Numbered from the stretch's first letter, positions 17,350 to 27,574 are shown. The stretch: DNA of 64,000 bases from CAYXOX01 sp964466745 (GCA_964466745.1 CAYXOX010000003.1:1-64000), one strand, 5' to 3'. Notes: a model not told the origin generated them from the sequence alone. Translations and numbers: made by a program.

Positions 17350-17808
17350 ATGAAAGACGCACTCGACCGGCGCATCCTGCGCGCCCTGCAGCAGAACGCG
17401 CGCGCCTCCACCACGGCCATCGCCAAGGGTCTCGGCGTGGCACGCACCACCGTTCAGGAACGCATCGCGCGGATGGAGCGCACTGGCACCATCGCGGGCT
17501 ACTCGGTAGTGCTCGGGCGCGATCCCGGCGAGGAATCGGTGCAGATCCTGATGCTTCTCGAGATTCGCCAGCAGGAGACGCGCCGCATCCTCGAGCGCCT
17601 CGAAACCTTCCCCGAGATCACGCTCTGCCTGTCGATCAACGGCGATTACGATCTCTTCCTCGCCGCCGAGGCGCCCCGGATCGAGGATCTCGACGTGCTC
17701 ATCGACGAGGTCGGCGCCCTGCCTGGCGTCGTGCGGACCAACACATCGGTGGTCTTCGGCCGCCGGTTCGACCGCCGCCACCCGACGGCAACCTCCCCGG
17801 GGGGCTGA
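17350..17808 (+). CDS. Lrp/AsnC-family transcriptional regulator
   Basis: A 152-aa regulator of standard length. The N-terminal winged helix-turn-helix ([20 protein letters not shown], then [22 protein letters not shown]) is followed by the RAM ligand-binding domain ([21 protein letters not shown] ... [13 protein letters not shown]). Such proteins sense an amino acid and control its catabolism. It sits between the divergent DadA-like oxidase and the downstream lysine 6-dehydrogenase-like and ALDH7-like genes, so lysine or a related amino acid is the likely effector (inference). Confidence 0.88.
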   Translation: MKDALDRRILRALQQNARASTTAIAKGLGVARTTVQERIARMERTGTIAGYSVVLGRDPGEESVQILMLLEIRQQETRRILERLETFPEITLCLSINGDYDLFLAAEAPRIEDLDVLIDEVGALPGVVRTNTSVVFGRRFDRRHPTATSPGG

Positions 17809-17950
17809 CAGGCCGCCGGATCATCCGGCGTTTCGCCGGGATCGACCCCTCGATCCGGCAGCGCGCCCGTTCTGCCCGGCGCCGGCCGGTGCCATTCTGC
17901 ACGCCAGGGCGGGCGGATCGGACCGCGAACGCCGCGAGCAGGAGGCACAC

Positions 17951-19066
17951 ATGGCGCAGGTCTGGAACGTCTGCATCTTCGGGGCCGGCAAGATCGGGCA
18001 GATGATCGCCACGCTGCTTGCCGCATCCCCCAACTACAGGGTGACGGTTGCCGATCGGGATTTCGCGGCGCTCGACGCGCTCAAGCGCGAGGGCCACGCC
18101 GTGCGCCAGCTCGACGCGGCCGAGCCTTCGGCGCTCACCGCCGGCTTCGAGGGGTTCGACGCGGTGATCTCGGCAGCGCCCTTCTATCTCACCCCGACGC
18201 TGGCCGCCGCCGCCAAGCAGGCGGGGGCCCACTACTTCGACCTGACCGAGGATGTCGCGGCCACGCAGGCGGTGCGCGAGCTGGCGCAGGGCGCCGCCAC
18301 CGCCTTCATGCCGCAGTGCGGCCTCGCGCCCGGCTTCGTCGGCATCGCGGGGGCCGATCTCGCCCGCCGGTTCGACCGGCTCGAAACGCTCTCGCTCCGC
18401 GTCGGAGCGCTGCCGCTCTTTCCGACCAACGCCCTGAAATACAACCTCACCTGGTCCACCGAGGGGCTCATCAACGAGTACTGCAACCCCTGCGAGGCGA
18501 TCGTGGAGGGCAAGACCGTGCGCGTCGCCCCGCTCGAGGACCTCGAGACGATCAGCCACGACGGCGTGGACTACGAGTGTTTCAACACATCGGGCGGGCT
18601 CGGAACGCTGGCCGAAAGCCTCGCCGGGGCCGCGCGCCGGGTGTCCTACCGGACGATCCGCTACCCCGGCCACCGCGACATCATCAAGCTGCTGCTGCAC
18701 GATCTCGGGCTCGAGCGGCGCCGCGACCTGCTGCGGGAGGTGTTCGAAACCGCCCTGCCCCGCACCGACCAGGACGTGGTGCTGGTGTTCTGTACCGCCA
18801 CCGGCGAGATCGGCGGCGAGTTCCGCGAGACCAGCTTCATCAACAAGTCGCTGGGCCGGCGTATCGGCGGGCGGCGCTGGAGCGCGATCCAGGTGACGAC
18901 GGCTGCCGGGGTGACGGCGGTGGTGGATCTCATGCGCCAGGGCCGCCTGCCGGCGCGCGGTTTCGTCTCCCAGGAGCAGGTCGGCCTGGCCGAGTTCATG
19001 GACACCGAGTTCGGGGCGCTCTATTCCGCGGGCGGCGTGGTGGACGGGCTCGACAGCGCCGCCTGA
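17951..19066 (+). CDS. Saccharopine dehydrogenase-family protein, probable L-lysine 6-dehydrogenase
   Basis: A 371-aa protein with an N-terminal Rossmann domain ([16 protein letters not shown]) and the saccharopine-dehydrogenase C-terminal domain ([22 protein letters not shown], then [10 protein letters not shown] and [14 protein letters not shown]). Length and single-domain form match bacterial lysine 6-dehydrogenases, which oxidise the epsilon-amino group to give aminoadipate semialdehyde/piperideine-6-carboxylate. The next gene encodes an ALDH7-type enzyme that would oxidise exactly this product, which strongly supports the assignment; saccharopine reductase activity cannot be excluded. 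GGAGGC precedes the ATG. Confidence 0.82.
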   Translation: MAQVWNVCIFGAGKIGQMIATLLAASPNYRVTVADRDFAALDALKREGHAVRQLDAAEPSALTAGFEGFDAVISAAPFYLTPTLAAAAKQAGAHYFDLTEDVAATQAVRELAQGAATAFMPQCGLAPGFVGIAGADLARRFDRLETLSLRVGALPLFPTNALKYNLTWSTEGLINEYCNPCEAIVEGKTVRVAPLEDLETISHDGVDYECFNTSGGLGTLAESLAGAARRVSYRTIRYPGHRDIIKLLLHDLGLERRRDLLREVFETALPRTDQDVVLVFCTATGEIGGEFRETSFINKSLGRRIGGRRWSAIQVTTAAGVTAVVDLMRQGRLPARGFVSQEQVGLAEFMDTEFGALYSAGGVVDGLDSAA

Positions 19067-19141
19067 CGCCCCGCCCCTTCGCCGCCCAGAGAATGCCGCC
19101 GCCCGCGCCGCGGCCCGCGCAACACACGACCGGAGACACCC

Positions 19142-20644
19142 ATGACCGCACGCGACATCCTCACCCGCCTCGGGCTCGACGCCGCCGCGCTGGAGGGCGG
19201 CTCGCTCGCCGTCCGCTCACCCATCGACGGCAGCGTGCTGGCCGAGGTGGCCGAGACGGCGCCTGGCGAGATGAACGCCGTCATCGGCCGCGCCGCGCGG
19301 GCCTTTGCCGCCTGGCGCGAGGTGCCGGCCCCGCGGCGCGGCGAGCTCGTGCGCCTGCTCGGCGAGGAGCTGCGCGCGGCGAAGGAGGATCTCGGCGCGC
19401 TCGTCAGCTGGGAAGCCGGGAAGATCACCTCCGAGGGCCTCGGCGAAGTTCAGGAGATGATCGACATCTGCGATTTCGCAGTGGGCCTGTCCCGCCAGCT
19501 CTACGGGCTCACCATCGCGTCCGAGCGGCCCGGGCACCGGATGATGGAAACCTGGCACCCCATCGGCCCGGTGGGCGTGATCAGCGCGTTCAACTTCCCG
19601 GTCGCCGTCTGGTCGTGGAACGCCGCGCTGGCGCTGGTGTGCGGCGATCCGGTGATCTGGAAACCCTCCGAGAAAACGCCGCTTACCGCGCTGGCCTGCC
19701 GGGCGATCTTCGGGCGCGCGCTGGCGCGCTTCGGCCCGGACGCGCCCGGGGATCTGCTGCAGGTGGTGGTGGGCGGCGCCGCGCTCGGCGAGGCGCTCGC
19801 GCGCTCCGAGGCGGTCCCGGTGGTTTCGGCCACCGGCTCCACCCGCATGGGCAAGGCCGTGGCCCCGGTGGTGGCCGCCCGGCTCGGGCGCGCGATCCTC
19901 GAGCTTGGCGGCAACAACGCCATGATCGTGACGCCCTCGGCCGACCTGGAGATGGCGGTACGGGCCATCACCTTCTCTGCGGTCGGCACCGCCGGGCAGC
20001 GCTGCACCTCCCTGCGGCGGCTGATCGTGCACGAGAGCCTGAAGGAGACGCTGGTCGAACGCCTCGCCGAGGTCTACGCGGGGCTGCCCGTGGGCGATCC
20101 GCTGGCCGACGGCACGCTGGTCGGCCCGCTCATCGATGCCGCCGCCGGCGCGGCGATGGACGGCGCGCTCGAGGCCGCGCGTGCCGAGGGGGGCACGGTG
20201 CACGGCGGCGGCGCCGTCACCGCCGGAGTACCGGCGGGCGGCACCTACCGGGCGCCGGCCGTGGTCGCGATGCCCGGGCAGACAGACATCGTCCGCACCG
20301 AGACCTTCGCGCCCATCCTCTATGTCATGGGCTACGAGGCCTTCGACGACGCGCTCGCGATGCAGAACGACGTTCCCCAGGGGCTGTCATCGTGCATCTT
20401 CACCCGGGATATCCGCGAGGCGGAGCGGTTCGTCTCCGCCGCCGGCTCCGACTGCGGCATCGCCAACGTGAACATCGGCACCTCCGGCGCCGAGATCGGC
20501 GGCGCCTTCGGCGGCGAGAAGGAAACCGGCGGCGGACGCGAGAGCGGCTCGGATGCCTGGAAGGGGTACATGCGGCGGCAGACCAACACGGTGAACTACT
20601 CCGACGCGCTGCCCCTGGCACAGGGCGTGCGCTTCGACATCTGA
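19142..20644 (+). CDS. amaB: ALDH7-type aminoadipate-semialdehyde (piperideine-6-carboxylate) dehydrogenase
   Basis: A 500-aa aldehyde dehydrogenase of the antiquitin/ALDH7 branch. It shows FNFPVAVWSWNAALAL, the general base Glu in ILELGGNNAMIV, the catalytic Cys in GTAGQRCTSLRRL, and the family's C-terminal signature GGAFGGEKETGGGRESGSD followed by QTNTVNYS. It converts aminoadipate semialdehyde, in equilibrium with piperideine-6-carboxylate, to 2-aminoadipate. It lies 75 bases after the lysine 6-dehydrogenase-like gene, so the pair would carry lysine to aminoadipate. It ends convergently with the LysR gene. Confidence 0.88.
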   Translation: MTARDILTRLGLDAAALEGGSLAVRSPIDGSVLAEVAETAPGEMNAVIGRAARAFAAWREVPAPRRGELVRLLGEELRAAKEDLGALVSWEAGKITSEGLGEVQEMIDICDFAVGLSRQLYGLTIASERPGHRMMETWHPIGPVGVISAFNFPVAVWSWNAALALVCGDPVIWKPSEKTPLTALACRAIFGRALARFGPDAPGDLLQVVVGGAALGEALARSEAVPVVSATGSTRMGKAVAPVVAARLGRAILELGGNNAMIVTPSADLEMAVRAITFSAVGTAGQRCTSLRRLIVHESLKETLVERLAEVYAGLPVGDPLADGTLVGPLIDAAAGAAMDGALEAARAEGGTVHGGGAVTAGVPAGGTYRAPAVVAMPGQTDIVRTETFAPILYVMGYEAFDDALAMQNDVPQGLSSCIFTRDIREAERFVSAAGSDCGIANVNIGTSGAEIGGAFGGEKETGGGRESGSDAWKGYMRRQTNTVNYSDALPLAQGVRFDI

Positions 20645-20707
20645 GGCGGCAGGGCGGCGGCTGCCGCGGCCCGGGAAGTGGGCGGTGGCGGCTGAGCCGC
20701 GCGCGTC

Positions 20708-21583
20708 TCACGCGGTGCCCAGCACCTCGGCAAGGAGCGGGTTGGGAAACCGGCGCTGCCGGGTGACCGCGAGGAACGTCTCGGTGATCCCGTCGAGCCG
20801 GGCGGCCTCGGTGAGCGTGCCCGCGGCGAGCTCGTCCTGCACCACGATGGGCGGCAGCACCGCGAGCCCGGCGTCCTCCCGCACGAGAAGGCGCAGCATC
20901 GCCATGTCGTCGGCCTCGGCGGCGATGGCGGGCGAGATGCCGAGGCGGGCGGTCAGCGCGTCGAACCCCGCCCGGAGGGCCGTCTCCGAAACCGGCAGCA
21001 CCAGCGGCTCGGTGGCCAGAAGATCGGCCAGCGCCCGTGTGCCGGCACGTTCCAGCCGCGCGGGCGTGCCGACGAGGCTCACCGGCTGCTCGGCGAGCTT
21101 GTGCACCAGCCACGGGCTCGCGGCATCGCGCGCGGGCGCGAGGTTCGTGAGCACGACGTCGAGCGCCAGCGCGTCGAGCCCCCGAAGGAGCGCCTCCTGG
21201 CTGCCCGAGCGCACGATCACCTCGACATCGGCGCGCCCCACCAGCGGGCGCAGGAACTGCATCTGGAAGTTGCGCGAGAGCGTGGCGAGCGCCCCGATGC
21301 GCAGGCCGCGCCTCGCGCGGCCGGTTTCCTTCAGCGTGGCCGCAAGATCCTCTGCGGTCGAGAAGATCGCCTCGGCGTGATCGAGCGCGATCCGCCCGGC
21401 CTCGGTCAGCACCAGCCCGCGGCCCCGCCGCTCGAAGAGATCGTGGCCGAGGGCGGCTTCGAGCGTGCGGATCTGCGTCGAGAGCGCGGATTGCGAGATG
21501 TTCAGCCGCCGCGCCGCGCCCGTGAGCGTGCCATCGTTGGCGACCGCGCGGAACAGGCGGAGATGGTGCAGATTGAGTTGCAT
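20708..21583 (-). CDS. LysR-family regulator divergent from the dab operon
   Basis: A 291-aa LysR protein. The N-terminal helix-turn-helix reads LHHLRLFRAVANDGTLTGAA, then NISQSALSTQIRTLEAALG; the effector domain follows (RRGLRIGALATLSRNFQMQF). The start is ATG 21583, with ATG 21589 two codons upstream as alternative. It faces dabB across 126 bases containing an inverted repeat of the LysR T-N11-A class. Divergent LysR regulators commonly control carbon-concentrating genes in response to carbon status, so that is the expected role. Confidence 0.88.
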   Translation of the reverse strand: MQLNLHHLRLFRAVANDGTLTGAARRLNISQSALSTQIRTLEAALGHDLFERRGRGLVLTEAGRIALDHAEAIFSTAEDLAATLKETGRARRGLRIGALATLSRNFQMQFLRPLVGRADVEVIVRSGSQEALLRGLDALALDVVLTNLAPARDAASPWLVHKLAEQPVSLVGTPARLERAGTRALADLLATEPLVLPVSETALRAGFDALTARLGISPAIAAEADDMAMLRLLVREDAGLAVLPPIVVQDELAAGTLTEAARLDGITETFLAVTRQRRFPNPLLAEVLGTA

Positions 21584-21588
21584 GACCA

Positions 21589-21603
21589 TTCTGTTAAGTA
21601 GAA
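21589..21603. promoter_or_regulatory. LysR-type operator candidate
   Basis: TTCTGTTAAGTAGAA is a 15-bp interrupted palindrome (TTCT-N7-AGAA, fitting T-N11-A) just upstream of the LysR start. It lies in a strikingly AT-rich stretch (21595-21640) that also contains the palindrome CATAATATG (21614-21622), in an otherwise GC-rich region. Confidence 0.5.
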
Positions 21604-21709
21604 CATTTTATCTCATAATATGTAATTTTATCGAACTCAGGCAACGGCTATCACCTCCCGACACGCGCCGCGGCTCCAGCCGGCCCGGCGCAGCCCGAAG
21701 GAGATTGCC

Positions 21710-23257
21710 ATGACCTCGCTTCCTGCCCTGATCCTTTTCGCGCCCCTTGCGGTCCTGGCGGTGGCACTCGCTTCGGTCGTCACCCCCGGGCGCCGACCCG
21801 GGCGCCTTCCGCTTCTGGCCGAGGGCGCCGCGGCAGCGGCGCTCGGTTTCGGCGTGCTCGGTGCGCTGCAACTCGCCCTCTCGGGCCCCGCCCCTTCGGT
21901 GGCCGGCGGGCTCCTGCGCCTCGACGCGGTGAGCGCGACGATGACCCTGCTGGTGGCCTTCGTGGGCTGGGTGGTGGTGCGCTACAGCCGCACCTACCTC
22001 GACGGCGAGGCCCGCGAGGGCACCTTCCACGGGCTGATGCTGGCGGCGCTCGCCGCGGTGCTGGTGGTGGTGCAGGCCGCAACGCTGCCGGTGCTCGTGG
22101 CCGCCTTCGTCGCCGTGGGCATCGCGTTGCGGCAACTGCTGCTCTTCTATCCCGACCGGCCCGCCGCCCGGCGCGCGGCGGCGAAGTTCACCCTTGTGTG
22201 GGGTGCGGGGGATGTCGCGCTCTTTGCCGCGGCGCTGCTTTTCTGGAGCGCCTTCGGCACCGCGGAGATCGCCGTGCTGACCGCAACCGACGGCTCGAAT
22301 TTCGGCCTCACCGCCCATGTTGGGGTCGCGCTGGTGGTGCTGGCCGCCGCTCTGAAGACGGCGGCCTTCCCGCTCCATGGCTGGCTGACCGAGGTGATGG
22401 AGGCCCCCACCCCGGTTTCGGCGCTGCTCCACGCGGGCATCGTGAACTCCGGAGGAGTCCTGCTGATTACCCTCGCGGGCCTCGTCCAGCACAGCCCGGC
22501 GGCGATGGCGGCGCTGGTGATGCTCGGCGGGCTGACGGCGCTTTTCGGCGCGGTGGTGATGCTGACCCAGAGCGCCGTCAAGACGTCGCTGGCCTGGTCC
22601 ACCGTCAGCCAGATGGGGTTCATGCTGCTGCAGTGCGGCCTCGGGCTCTGGGCACTGGCGCTGCTGCACATCGTGGCGCACTCGCTCTACAAGGCGCACG
22701 CCTTCCTCGCCTCGGGCGGCGCCGTCCGCGCCGTGGTCAAGGTGCGCCGGCCCGGGCCGGTGGCGGTGCCCGGGCTCGGGGCGGTGGCGCGCTCCTTCGC
22801 GCTGGCCCTCGTGCTCTACGGGGCGGTCGCGGCGGGCTTCGGCCTCATCGCCGGGCCCAAGTCGGCGCAGGCGCTGGCACTGGGCGCCATCCTGATCTTC
22901 GGGGTGGCCTATCTCGTGGCACAGGGCCTTGCCGACACGGCGCCGGGCGCCCTCACCCGGCGCACGCTGCTGGCCTCCTTCGGCGCCGCCGTGGCCTACT
23001 TCGGCTTCCAGGTGCTGGCCGGCGCGCTCTGGGGCGGGCATCTGCCCGCGGCCCCGGTGCCCGGGCCGCTGGAATGGGCACTGATCCTGCTGGCGCTGGC
23101 CTCCTTCGGGCTCGTCGCCGTCGCGCAGGCACTGTTCCCCCTCTGGGCGCACCATCCGGCGACGGCGGGCCTGCGCGTTCACCTCGCCAACGGCCTTTAC
23201 CTCAACGCCCTGCTCGACCGCCTGATCGGCGGCCTGCGCACCACCCGGCCCAACTGA
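21710..23257 (+). CDS. dabB: DabB, membrane subunit of the inorganic-carbon pump
   Basis: A 515-aa polytopic membrane protein of the NuoL/MrpA proton-channel family, with about 13 hydrophobic segments. Channel-type motifs are visible: LKTAAFPLHGWLTEVMEAPTP, VSALLHAGIVNSGGVLLI, and HIVAHSLYKAHAFLASG. It is not part of a respiratory complex I operon; the next gene, 21 bases on, is DUF2309/DabA. Known for the family: DabB couples cation flow to DabA, driving one-way hydration of CO2 and trapping bicarbonate. AAGGAG precedes the ATG. Confidence 0.9.
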   Translation: MTSLPALILFAPLAVLAVALASVVTPGRRPGRLPLLAEGAAAAALGFGVLGALQLALSGPAPSVAGGLLRLDAVSATMTLLVAFVGWVVVRYSRTYLDGEAREGTFHGLMLAALAAVLVVVQAATLPVLVAAFVAVGIALRQLLLFYPDRPAARRAAAKFTLVWGAGDVALFAAALLFWSAFGTAEIAVLTATDGSNFGLTAHVGVALVVLAAALKTAAFPLHGWLTEVMEAPTPVSALLHAGIVNSGGVLLITLAGLVQHSPAAMAALVMLGGLTALFGAVVMLTQSAVKTSLAWSTVSQMGFMLLQCGLGLWALALLHIVAHSLYKAHAFLASGGAVRAVVKVRRPGPVAVPGLGAVARSFALALVLYGAVAAGFGLIAGPKSAQALALGAILIFGVAYLVAQGLADTAPGALTRRTLLASFGAAVAYFGFQVLAGALWGGHLPAAPVPGPLEWALILLALASFGLVAVAQALFPLWAHHPATAGLRVHLANGLYLNALLDRLIGGLRTTRPN

Positions 23258-23278
23258 TCGCTCGAGGAGAGTCGTCTC

Positions 23279-25657
23279 ATGTTTCTCAAGAAAGCACAGA
23301 TCGCACCGGCCCGGGTCTCGGGCCTGCTCACGGCGGCGGAAGCCGCAGCGCGGGCGATCCCGCCGGCGTTTCCGCTCGACGCGACGATCGCCGTGAACCC
23401 CTTCCTCGGGCAGACGGGGGAGGATCTCGCCACGGCCGCGGCGCGGCTCGCGCGCACCTCGGGGGCGCCGGTCACCCGCGCGCGGTCGGACTACGCGGCC
23501 CGGGTGTCGGCCGGAGAAATCGCCGAGACCGATCTCGAGGCCGCCCTCGCCGCCGCCCCGTGGGCAGGCAAGCCGGCCGATCTCGCCACGCTCAAGGCCG
23601 CGCTGGCCACCGAAAGCCCGGCTCCCCGGGCGCTGCCGACGGTGGCCGATCTCGCCTCCGAGGCGAGCGGCACCGACTGGCCCGGCGTGATCGCGCGCTG
23701 TTTCGGGCTCTGGGCGGGCGGTCATTTCGACCGCGGCCAGGCGCTCTGGACCCCGGCGCCCGGCAAGCCGGCCTATGCCGCCTGGCGCGACTGGGCCACC
23801 AACGACCTCACGCCCGAAATCGCCGGCCTCGGCGGGTTCTGCGCCCATGTGGCCGCCGCGCCCGACGTTGCGGAACGGGCGATCCTGCGGGCCTCCGAGC
23901 GGCTTTCGCTCACCGAGGCCGCCGCCGAGACCGCCTACCACCGGCTGCTCATGGATATCGGCGGCTGGGCGCAGCACGCGCGCTGGATGCTCTGGCAGGC
24001 CGAGCTCGACGGTGCATCCGATACCACCCTGGGCGAGCTCCTTGCCGTGCGGCTGATCTGGGAGGAGGCGCTGCTCGCGCGCTACCCCGAGGTGGCCGAC
24101 CGCTGGCAGACGACCGTTGCCGCCCACGCGGCGCCGCTCGCGCCCAGCAGCGACCAGGTGATCGACGCGATCCTCCAGGATGCCGCCGAGCGCGCCCACC
24201 AGCGGCGGCTCGCGGAAACGCTGGCCGGCCCGGCCACCCGCTCGGAGCGGCCGGCTCTGCAGGCGGCCTTCTGCATCGACGTGCGCTCCGAGGTGTTCCG
24301 GCGCGCGCTCGAGGCGCAGGATCCCGGCATCGAGACGATCGGCTTTGCGGGCTTCTTCGGCCTTCCGCTCGCCCATCGGCCCAGCGGAAGCGACGAGGCG
24401 CTGGCCCACCTGCCGGCCCTGCTCAGGCCCGCGCTGGTTTCCAACAGCCACGCCGCTCCCGAGGTGGAAGAAGCGATGCGGATCTCGGCCCGCGCCACGC
24501 GCGCCTGGGGCCGGTTCCGGCAGGCTGCCGTTTCGTCCTTCGCCTTCGTGGAAGCGGCTGGCCCGGCATACGGGGTGAAGCTCGTCGGCGATGCGCTGGG
24601 GCTCGGGGCGAAGCCGGCCGCTCCACAGCCGATGCCGAAGATCGAAGGCGGGCTCGACGCCGCCCAGAAGGCGGCGACGGCGGCGGCCGTGCTCCGGGCG
24701 ATGAGCATGACAACCGGCCATGCCCGGGTGATCCTGCTGCTCGGCCATGGCGCGCAGGTGGCGAACAACCCCCACGAGAGCGCCTATCACTGCGGCGCCT
24801 GCTGCGGGCAGACGGGGGAGATCCCGGCACGTCTTCTCGCCGCCCTGCTGAACGATCCGGAGACCCGCGCAGGCCTGCCCGGGGAGGGAATCGCGCTGCC
24901 CGAGGACACCGTCTTCGTCGCCGGGCAGCACGAGACGACCACCGACACGGTCACGCTCTACGAGGATGCGCCCGCGCCGGCCCATGGCGATGATCTTGCC
25001 CGGGCGAAGCGGTGGCTGGCGGCTGCCGGCAAGATCACCCGCACGGAGCGGGCCGCACGCCTGCCCGGCGCCACCGGCGATACCGTCGCCCGGCGGGCGG
25101 TGAACTGGGCCGAAGTACGGCCTGAGTGGGGGCTTGCAGGCTGCGCGGCCTTCGTCGCCGCGCCGCGGGCGGCCACGGTCGGGCGCAGCCTCGAGGGGCG
25201 CGCCTTCCTGCACAGCTACGATTGGCAGGCCGACGAGGGCTTCGGCACGCTCGAGTTGATCCTGACCGCGCCGGTCGTGGTCGCGAGCTGGATCAGCCTG
25301 CAGTACTACGGCTCGGCGGTTGCGCCGCGCGCCTTCGGGGGCGGCAACAAGCTGATCCACAACGTGGTGGGCGGCATCGGCGTGGTGCAGGGCAACGGCG
25401 GGATTCTCCGGCCCGGCCTGCCGTGGCAGACGGTGCACGACGGTGAGACCCTCGCCCACGAGCCGCTGCGGCTCTCGGTGCTGGTGGAGGCCCCGACGGC
25501 GGCCATCGCGGATGTGCTGCGCAAGCACGACGGCGTGCGGGATCTCTTCGACAACGGCTGGCTCCATCTCTTCGCGCTGGAGAACGGCAGGATTTCCGCC
25601 CGGTACCGGCCCGGCCTCGAGTGGGATCCGGTGGAGACGCAGACGAAGGCCGCCTGA
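23279..25657 (+). CDS. dabA: DabA, zinc beta-carbonic-anhydrase-like subunit of the inorganic-carbon pump
   Basis: A 792-aa DUF2309-family protein. Four putative zinc-site residues are present with the known spacing: Cys332-x-Asp334 (FCIDVRSE), His490 (LGHGAQ) and Cys505 (AYHCGACCG). The His-to-Cys distance of 15 and the Cys-x-Asp pair match characterised DabA. It is a peripheral subunit on the cytoplasmic side, predicted to hydrate CO2 in one direction when energised through DabB. GAGGAG lies before the ATG. A hairpin terminator follows the stop, so dabBA is a two-gene operon under the divergent LysR. Confidence 0.92.
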   Translation: MFLKKAQIAPARVSGLLTAAEAAARAIPPAFPLDATIAVNPFLGQTGEDLATAAARLARTSGAPVTRARSDYAARVSAGEIAETDLEAALAAAPWAGKPADLATLKAALATESPAPRALPTVADLASEASGTDWPGVIARCFGLWAGGHFDRGQALWTPAPGKPAYAAWRDWATNDLTPEIAGLGGFCAHVAAAPDVAERAILRASERLSLTEAAAETAYHRLLMDIGGWAQHARWMLWQAELDGASDTTLGELLAVRLIWEEALLARYPEVADRWQTTVAAHAAPLAPSSDQVIDAILQDAAERAHQRRLAETLAGPATRSERPALQAAFCIDVRSEVFRRALEAQDPGIETIGFAGFFGLPLAHRPSGSDEALAHLPALLRPALVSNSHAAPEVEEAMRISARATRAWGRFRQAAVSSFAFVEAAGPAYGVKLVGDALGLGAKPAAPQPMPKIEGGLDAAQKAATAAAVLRAMSMTTGHARVILLLGHGAQVANNPHESAYHCGACCGQTGEIPARLLAALLNDPETRAGLPGEGIALPEDTVFVAGQHETTTDTVTLYEDAPAPAHGDDLARAKRWLAAAGKITRTERAARLPGATGDTVARRAVNWAEVRPEWGLAGCAAFVAAPRAATVGRSLEGRAFLHSYDWQADEGFGTLELILTAPVVVASWISLQYYGSAVAPRAFGGGNKLIHNVVGGIGVVQGNGGILRPGLPWQTVHDGETLAHEPLRLSVLVEAPTAAIADVLRKHDGVRDLFDNGWLHLFALENGRISARYRPGLEWDPVETQTKAA

Positions 25658-25686
25658 CGCGCCGCAACGCCCGCGAACGAGCGAAG

Positions 25687-25712
25687 AAGGGGGCCGGGCC
25701 GCCGGCTCCCTT
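25687..25712 (+). terminator. Terminator of dabBA
   Basis: An 11-bp stem with one G-U pair (AAGGGGGCCGG / CCGGCTCCCTT) and a GCCG loop, 29 bases after the DabA stop, followed by CCTTGT. Confidence 0.6.
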
Positions 25713-25781
25713 CCTTGTCATGGCTGGGCGGGATCGAACGGGCCGGATCGGAGCGAAGCGGCTCCCCGGCCAGGGCGGCGT

Positions 25782-26336
25782 TCAGCCGCCGTGCGCTTGG
25801 CGACCCTCCTCGCCCTTGTCCGGCGGCGGCGCATCCCGCGCCGCGTCGAGCACTCGGCGCAGATGCTGCAGCGCGGGCAGCAGCGCCTCGAGCGTGCCCG
25901 GCTCCAGCGCGCCGAGGTTCCGGCGGATATCGGGTTCGAGGGCGGCGATGGTGGCCGTGCGCAGCGCGTGGCCGGCCTCGGTGATCCGCACCAGCTTGGA
26001 GCGCCCATCGGCAGGGTTGGGCAGCGTGTCCACGAGGCCGTGGCGCCCGAGCACGGCGATGGAGTGGGTCATCGAGGTCTTGGGCACCTGGAACGCGCGC
26101 GCAAGCTGCAGCGGTGTCTGCCCCGCCGGGCGCGAGGCAAGATGATTGAGCACGCCGAACTGCGCCGCGACCATCCCCTTCGGCAACCGCGCCTCGAGCA
26201 GGGCGGAGGAGAGCTGAGCAACGATGTTGGCCTCGTTCAGAACGGTGAAGGCGAGTTCGGGGGAAATGCCGGATGCCTCCGCCCTGCCCCGGGCTTTCGG
26301 CGCGACGGGCTGCAAGGCTCCGGGATCGTCGTTCAT
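25782..26336 (-). CDS. MarR-family transcriptional regulator
   Basis: A 184-aa winged-helix regulator. The core reads LPKGMVAAQFGVLNHLASRP, LQLARAFQVPKTSMTHSIAVL and the wing LVDTLPNPADGRSKLVRIT, as in MarR/HosA proteins. The C-terminus is extended and charged (PPPDKGEEGRQAHGG). It is downstream of the nitroreductase-like gene on the same strand (104-base gap), so it probably controls that gene and itself from the palindrome at 27575. MarR proteins usually respond to phenolics or oxidants. Confidence 0.87.
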   Translation of the reverse strand: MNDDPGALQPVAPKARGRAEASGISPELAFTVLNEANIVAQLSSALLEARLPKGMVAAQFGVLNHLASRPAGQTPLQLARAFQVPKTSMTHSIAVLGRHGLVDTLPNPADGRSKLVRITEAGHALRTATIAALEPDIRRNLGALEPGTLEALLPALQHLRRVLDAARDAPPPDKGEEGRQAHGG

Positions 26337-26440
26337 AACTGCTGCCTTTCCGACCTGCGGGGCTCGGCCTGCCCGGCCCTGCCCCGGGGCGAGCGGCGCG
26401 TGCGTCAGGCGCCAGGCGCGCAGCGGGGGCCGCCTCCTGA

Positions 26441-27556
26441 TTAGCCCTGCCGGAGCCGCGCGTCGAGCGGCCAGCGCGGGGTCGGCGGCGTCTGCGGGCC
26501 GTAGCCGAGGCGCGCAAGCATCTGGACCGTCTCGCCTTGAGCGGCCAGCAGTCGGTGCGCCTCGGCGTAGTGTGCGGCCATCTCGGGGTATTCCTGCAGG
26601 GCCTGGCTCACGGGATGCAAGGCCAGCCCGAGGCGCGTGGTCGCAAGGTTGAGCCGCAGGTATCGGCGCCCGGCCTCGATCTGCTCGGCGCGGGTGTTGC
26701 CCTCGGAGACGATCACCGCATAGGCCGGCGTGGCTGTGAGCATCTCGCGGTAGATTGCAAGACCTTCACGAAACGCGATGCTCGACGGGTCGCGCTGTTT
26801 TTCGCGCGTGAGGATGCCCGCGAGCATCATGGCCTCCAGCATGGGGCCGCCAAGATCGATTCCATCCGGATTCGCCTCGATCTCGCGCCGCCCGAAGCGC
26901 ATCAGGTCCACGCTTTCGCCATAGGTGTGCGGCGTGGTGAGCTCCACCTCGAAGGCCGCGAGAGTCAGCGCGCGCAGCCGCGCCACGAGGGCCGGATCGT
27001 CGAGGATGGTGGCGAATTCGCCAAGTGCGCTGCGCTGTTCGGCGGCGACAGGCCGGTCTTCGAAGGGCTCCTTGCACGACCGCCGGTCGAGGATCGCGGC
27101 CCCGAGCGGATCGGCCCCGACGGCATCGGGCGAGAGGCGCAACTCGGCGACCGGCGCGCCGGGCGCCTCTCCCTGCGGGAAAAGGGCCAGCTCCACCCCG
27201 TGGCCGCTGCCCGACGCGCCAATCACGAATGTCTCGAGAAAGCAGCCCATTCCGATGGTCAGCTGCCGATCGAACGGATCGGTATGGGGCAGGTTCAGGG
27301 CCGGATCGCGGAACACCCGCACGGTGTCGGCGCCCACCAGCTCGGCCTGCCATGGCTGCCGGTTGTGGGGGTTGGGCGCGAGGATCGCGAAGCTCAGGGC
27401 GTTCAGGCGCGGATCGTCGTGGGCGCCCGCCTCGGCCCAGGGCGCGAGCGCCCGGTGAGGCGTGCGCGTGAGGGCGAAGCCGGTGCCGCCGGCACCTGCA
27501 GCAAGGACGATGCCGCCCCCAACGAGAGCGAGCATCTTGCGACGGGAGATGGGCAT
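26441..27556 (-). CDS. Tat-exported Acg-like nitroreductase-family protein
   Basis: A 371-aa protein. A twin-arginine signal is clear at the N-terminus (ISRRKMLALVGGGIVLAAG), implying export with a bound cofactor. The mature part has nitroreductase-fold landmarks (ILAPNPHNRQPWQAEL near the start, DRRSCKEPFEDRPV in the middle, LNLATTRLGLALHPVSQAL near the end), as in the Acg subfamily that lacks the usual FMN-reduction activity and may store or bind flavin. The function in the periplasm is unknown. It starts beside an operator-like palindrome and is followed by MarR. Confidence 0.82.
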   Translation of the reverse strand: MPISRRKMLALVGGGIVLAAGAGGTGFALTRTPHRALAPWAEAGAHDDPRLNALSFAILAPNPHNRQPWQAELVGADTVRVFRDPALNLPHTDPFDRQLTIGMGCFLETFVIGASGSGHGVELALFPQGEAPGAPVAELRLSPDAVGADPLGAAILDRRSCKEPFEDRPVAAEQRSALGEFATILDDPALVARLRALTLAAFEVELTTPHTYGESVDLMRFGRREIEANPDGIDLGGPMLEAMMLAGILTREKQRDPSSIAFREGLAIYREMLTATPAYAVIVSEGNTRAEQIEAGRRYLRLNLATTRLGLALHPVSQALQEYPEMAAHYAEAHRLLAAQGETVQMLARLGYGPQTPPTPRWPLDARLRQG

Positions 27557-27574
27557 GGTCGAGACTCCATTAAG

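Noticed and set aside
21608..25567. About 1,300-codon minus-strand open frame opposite dabBA
   Set aside because: Composition is that of an antisense shadow in GC-rich DNA; DabB and DabA on the plus strand have all family motifs.
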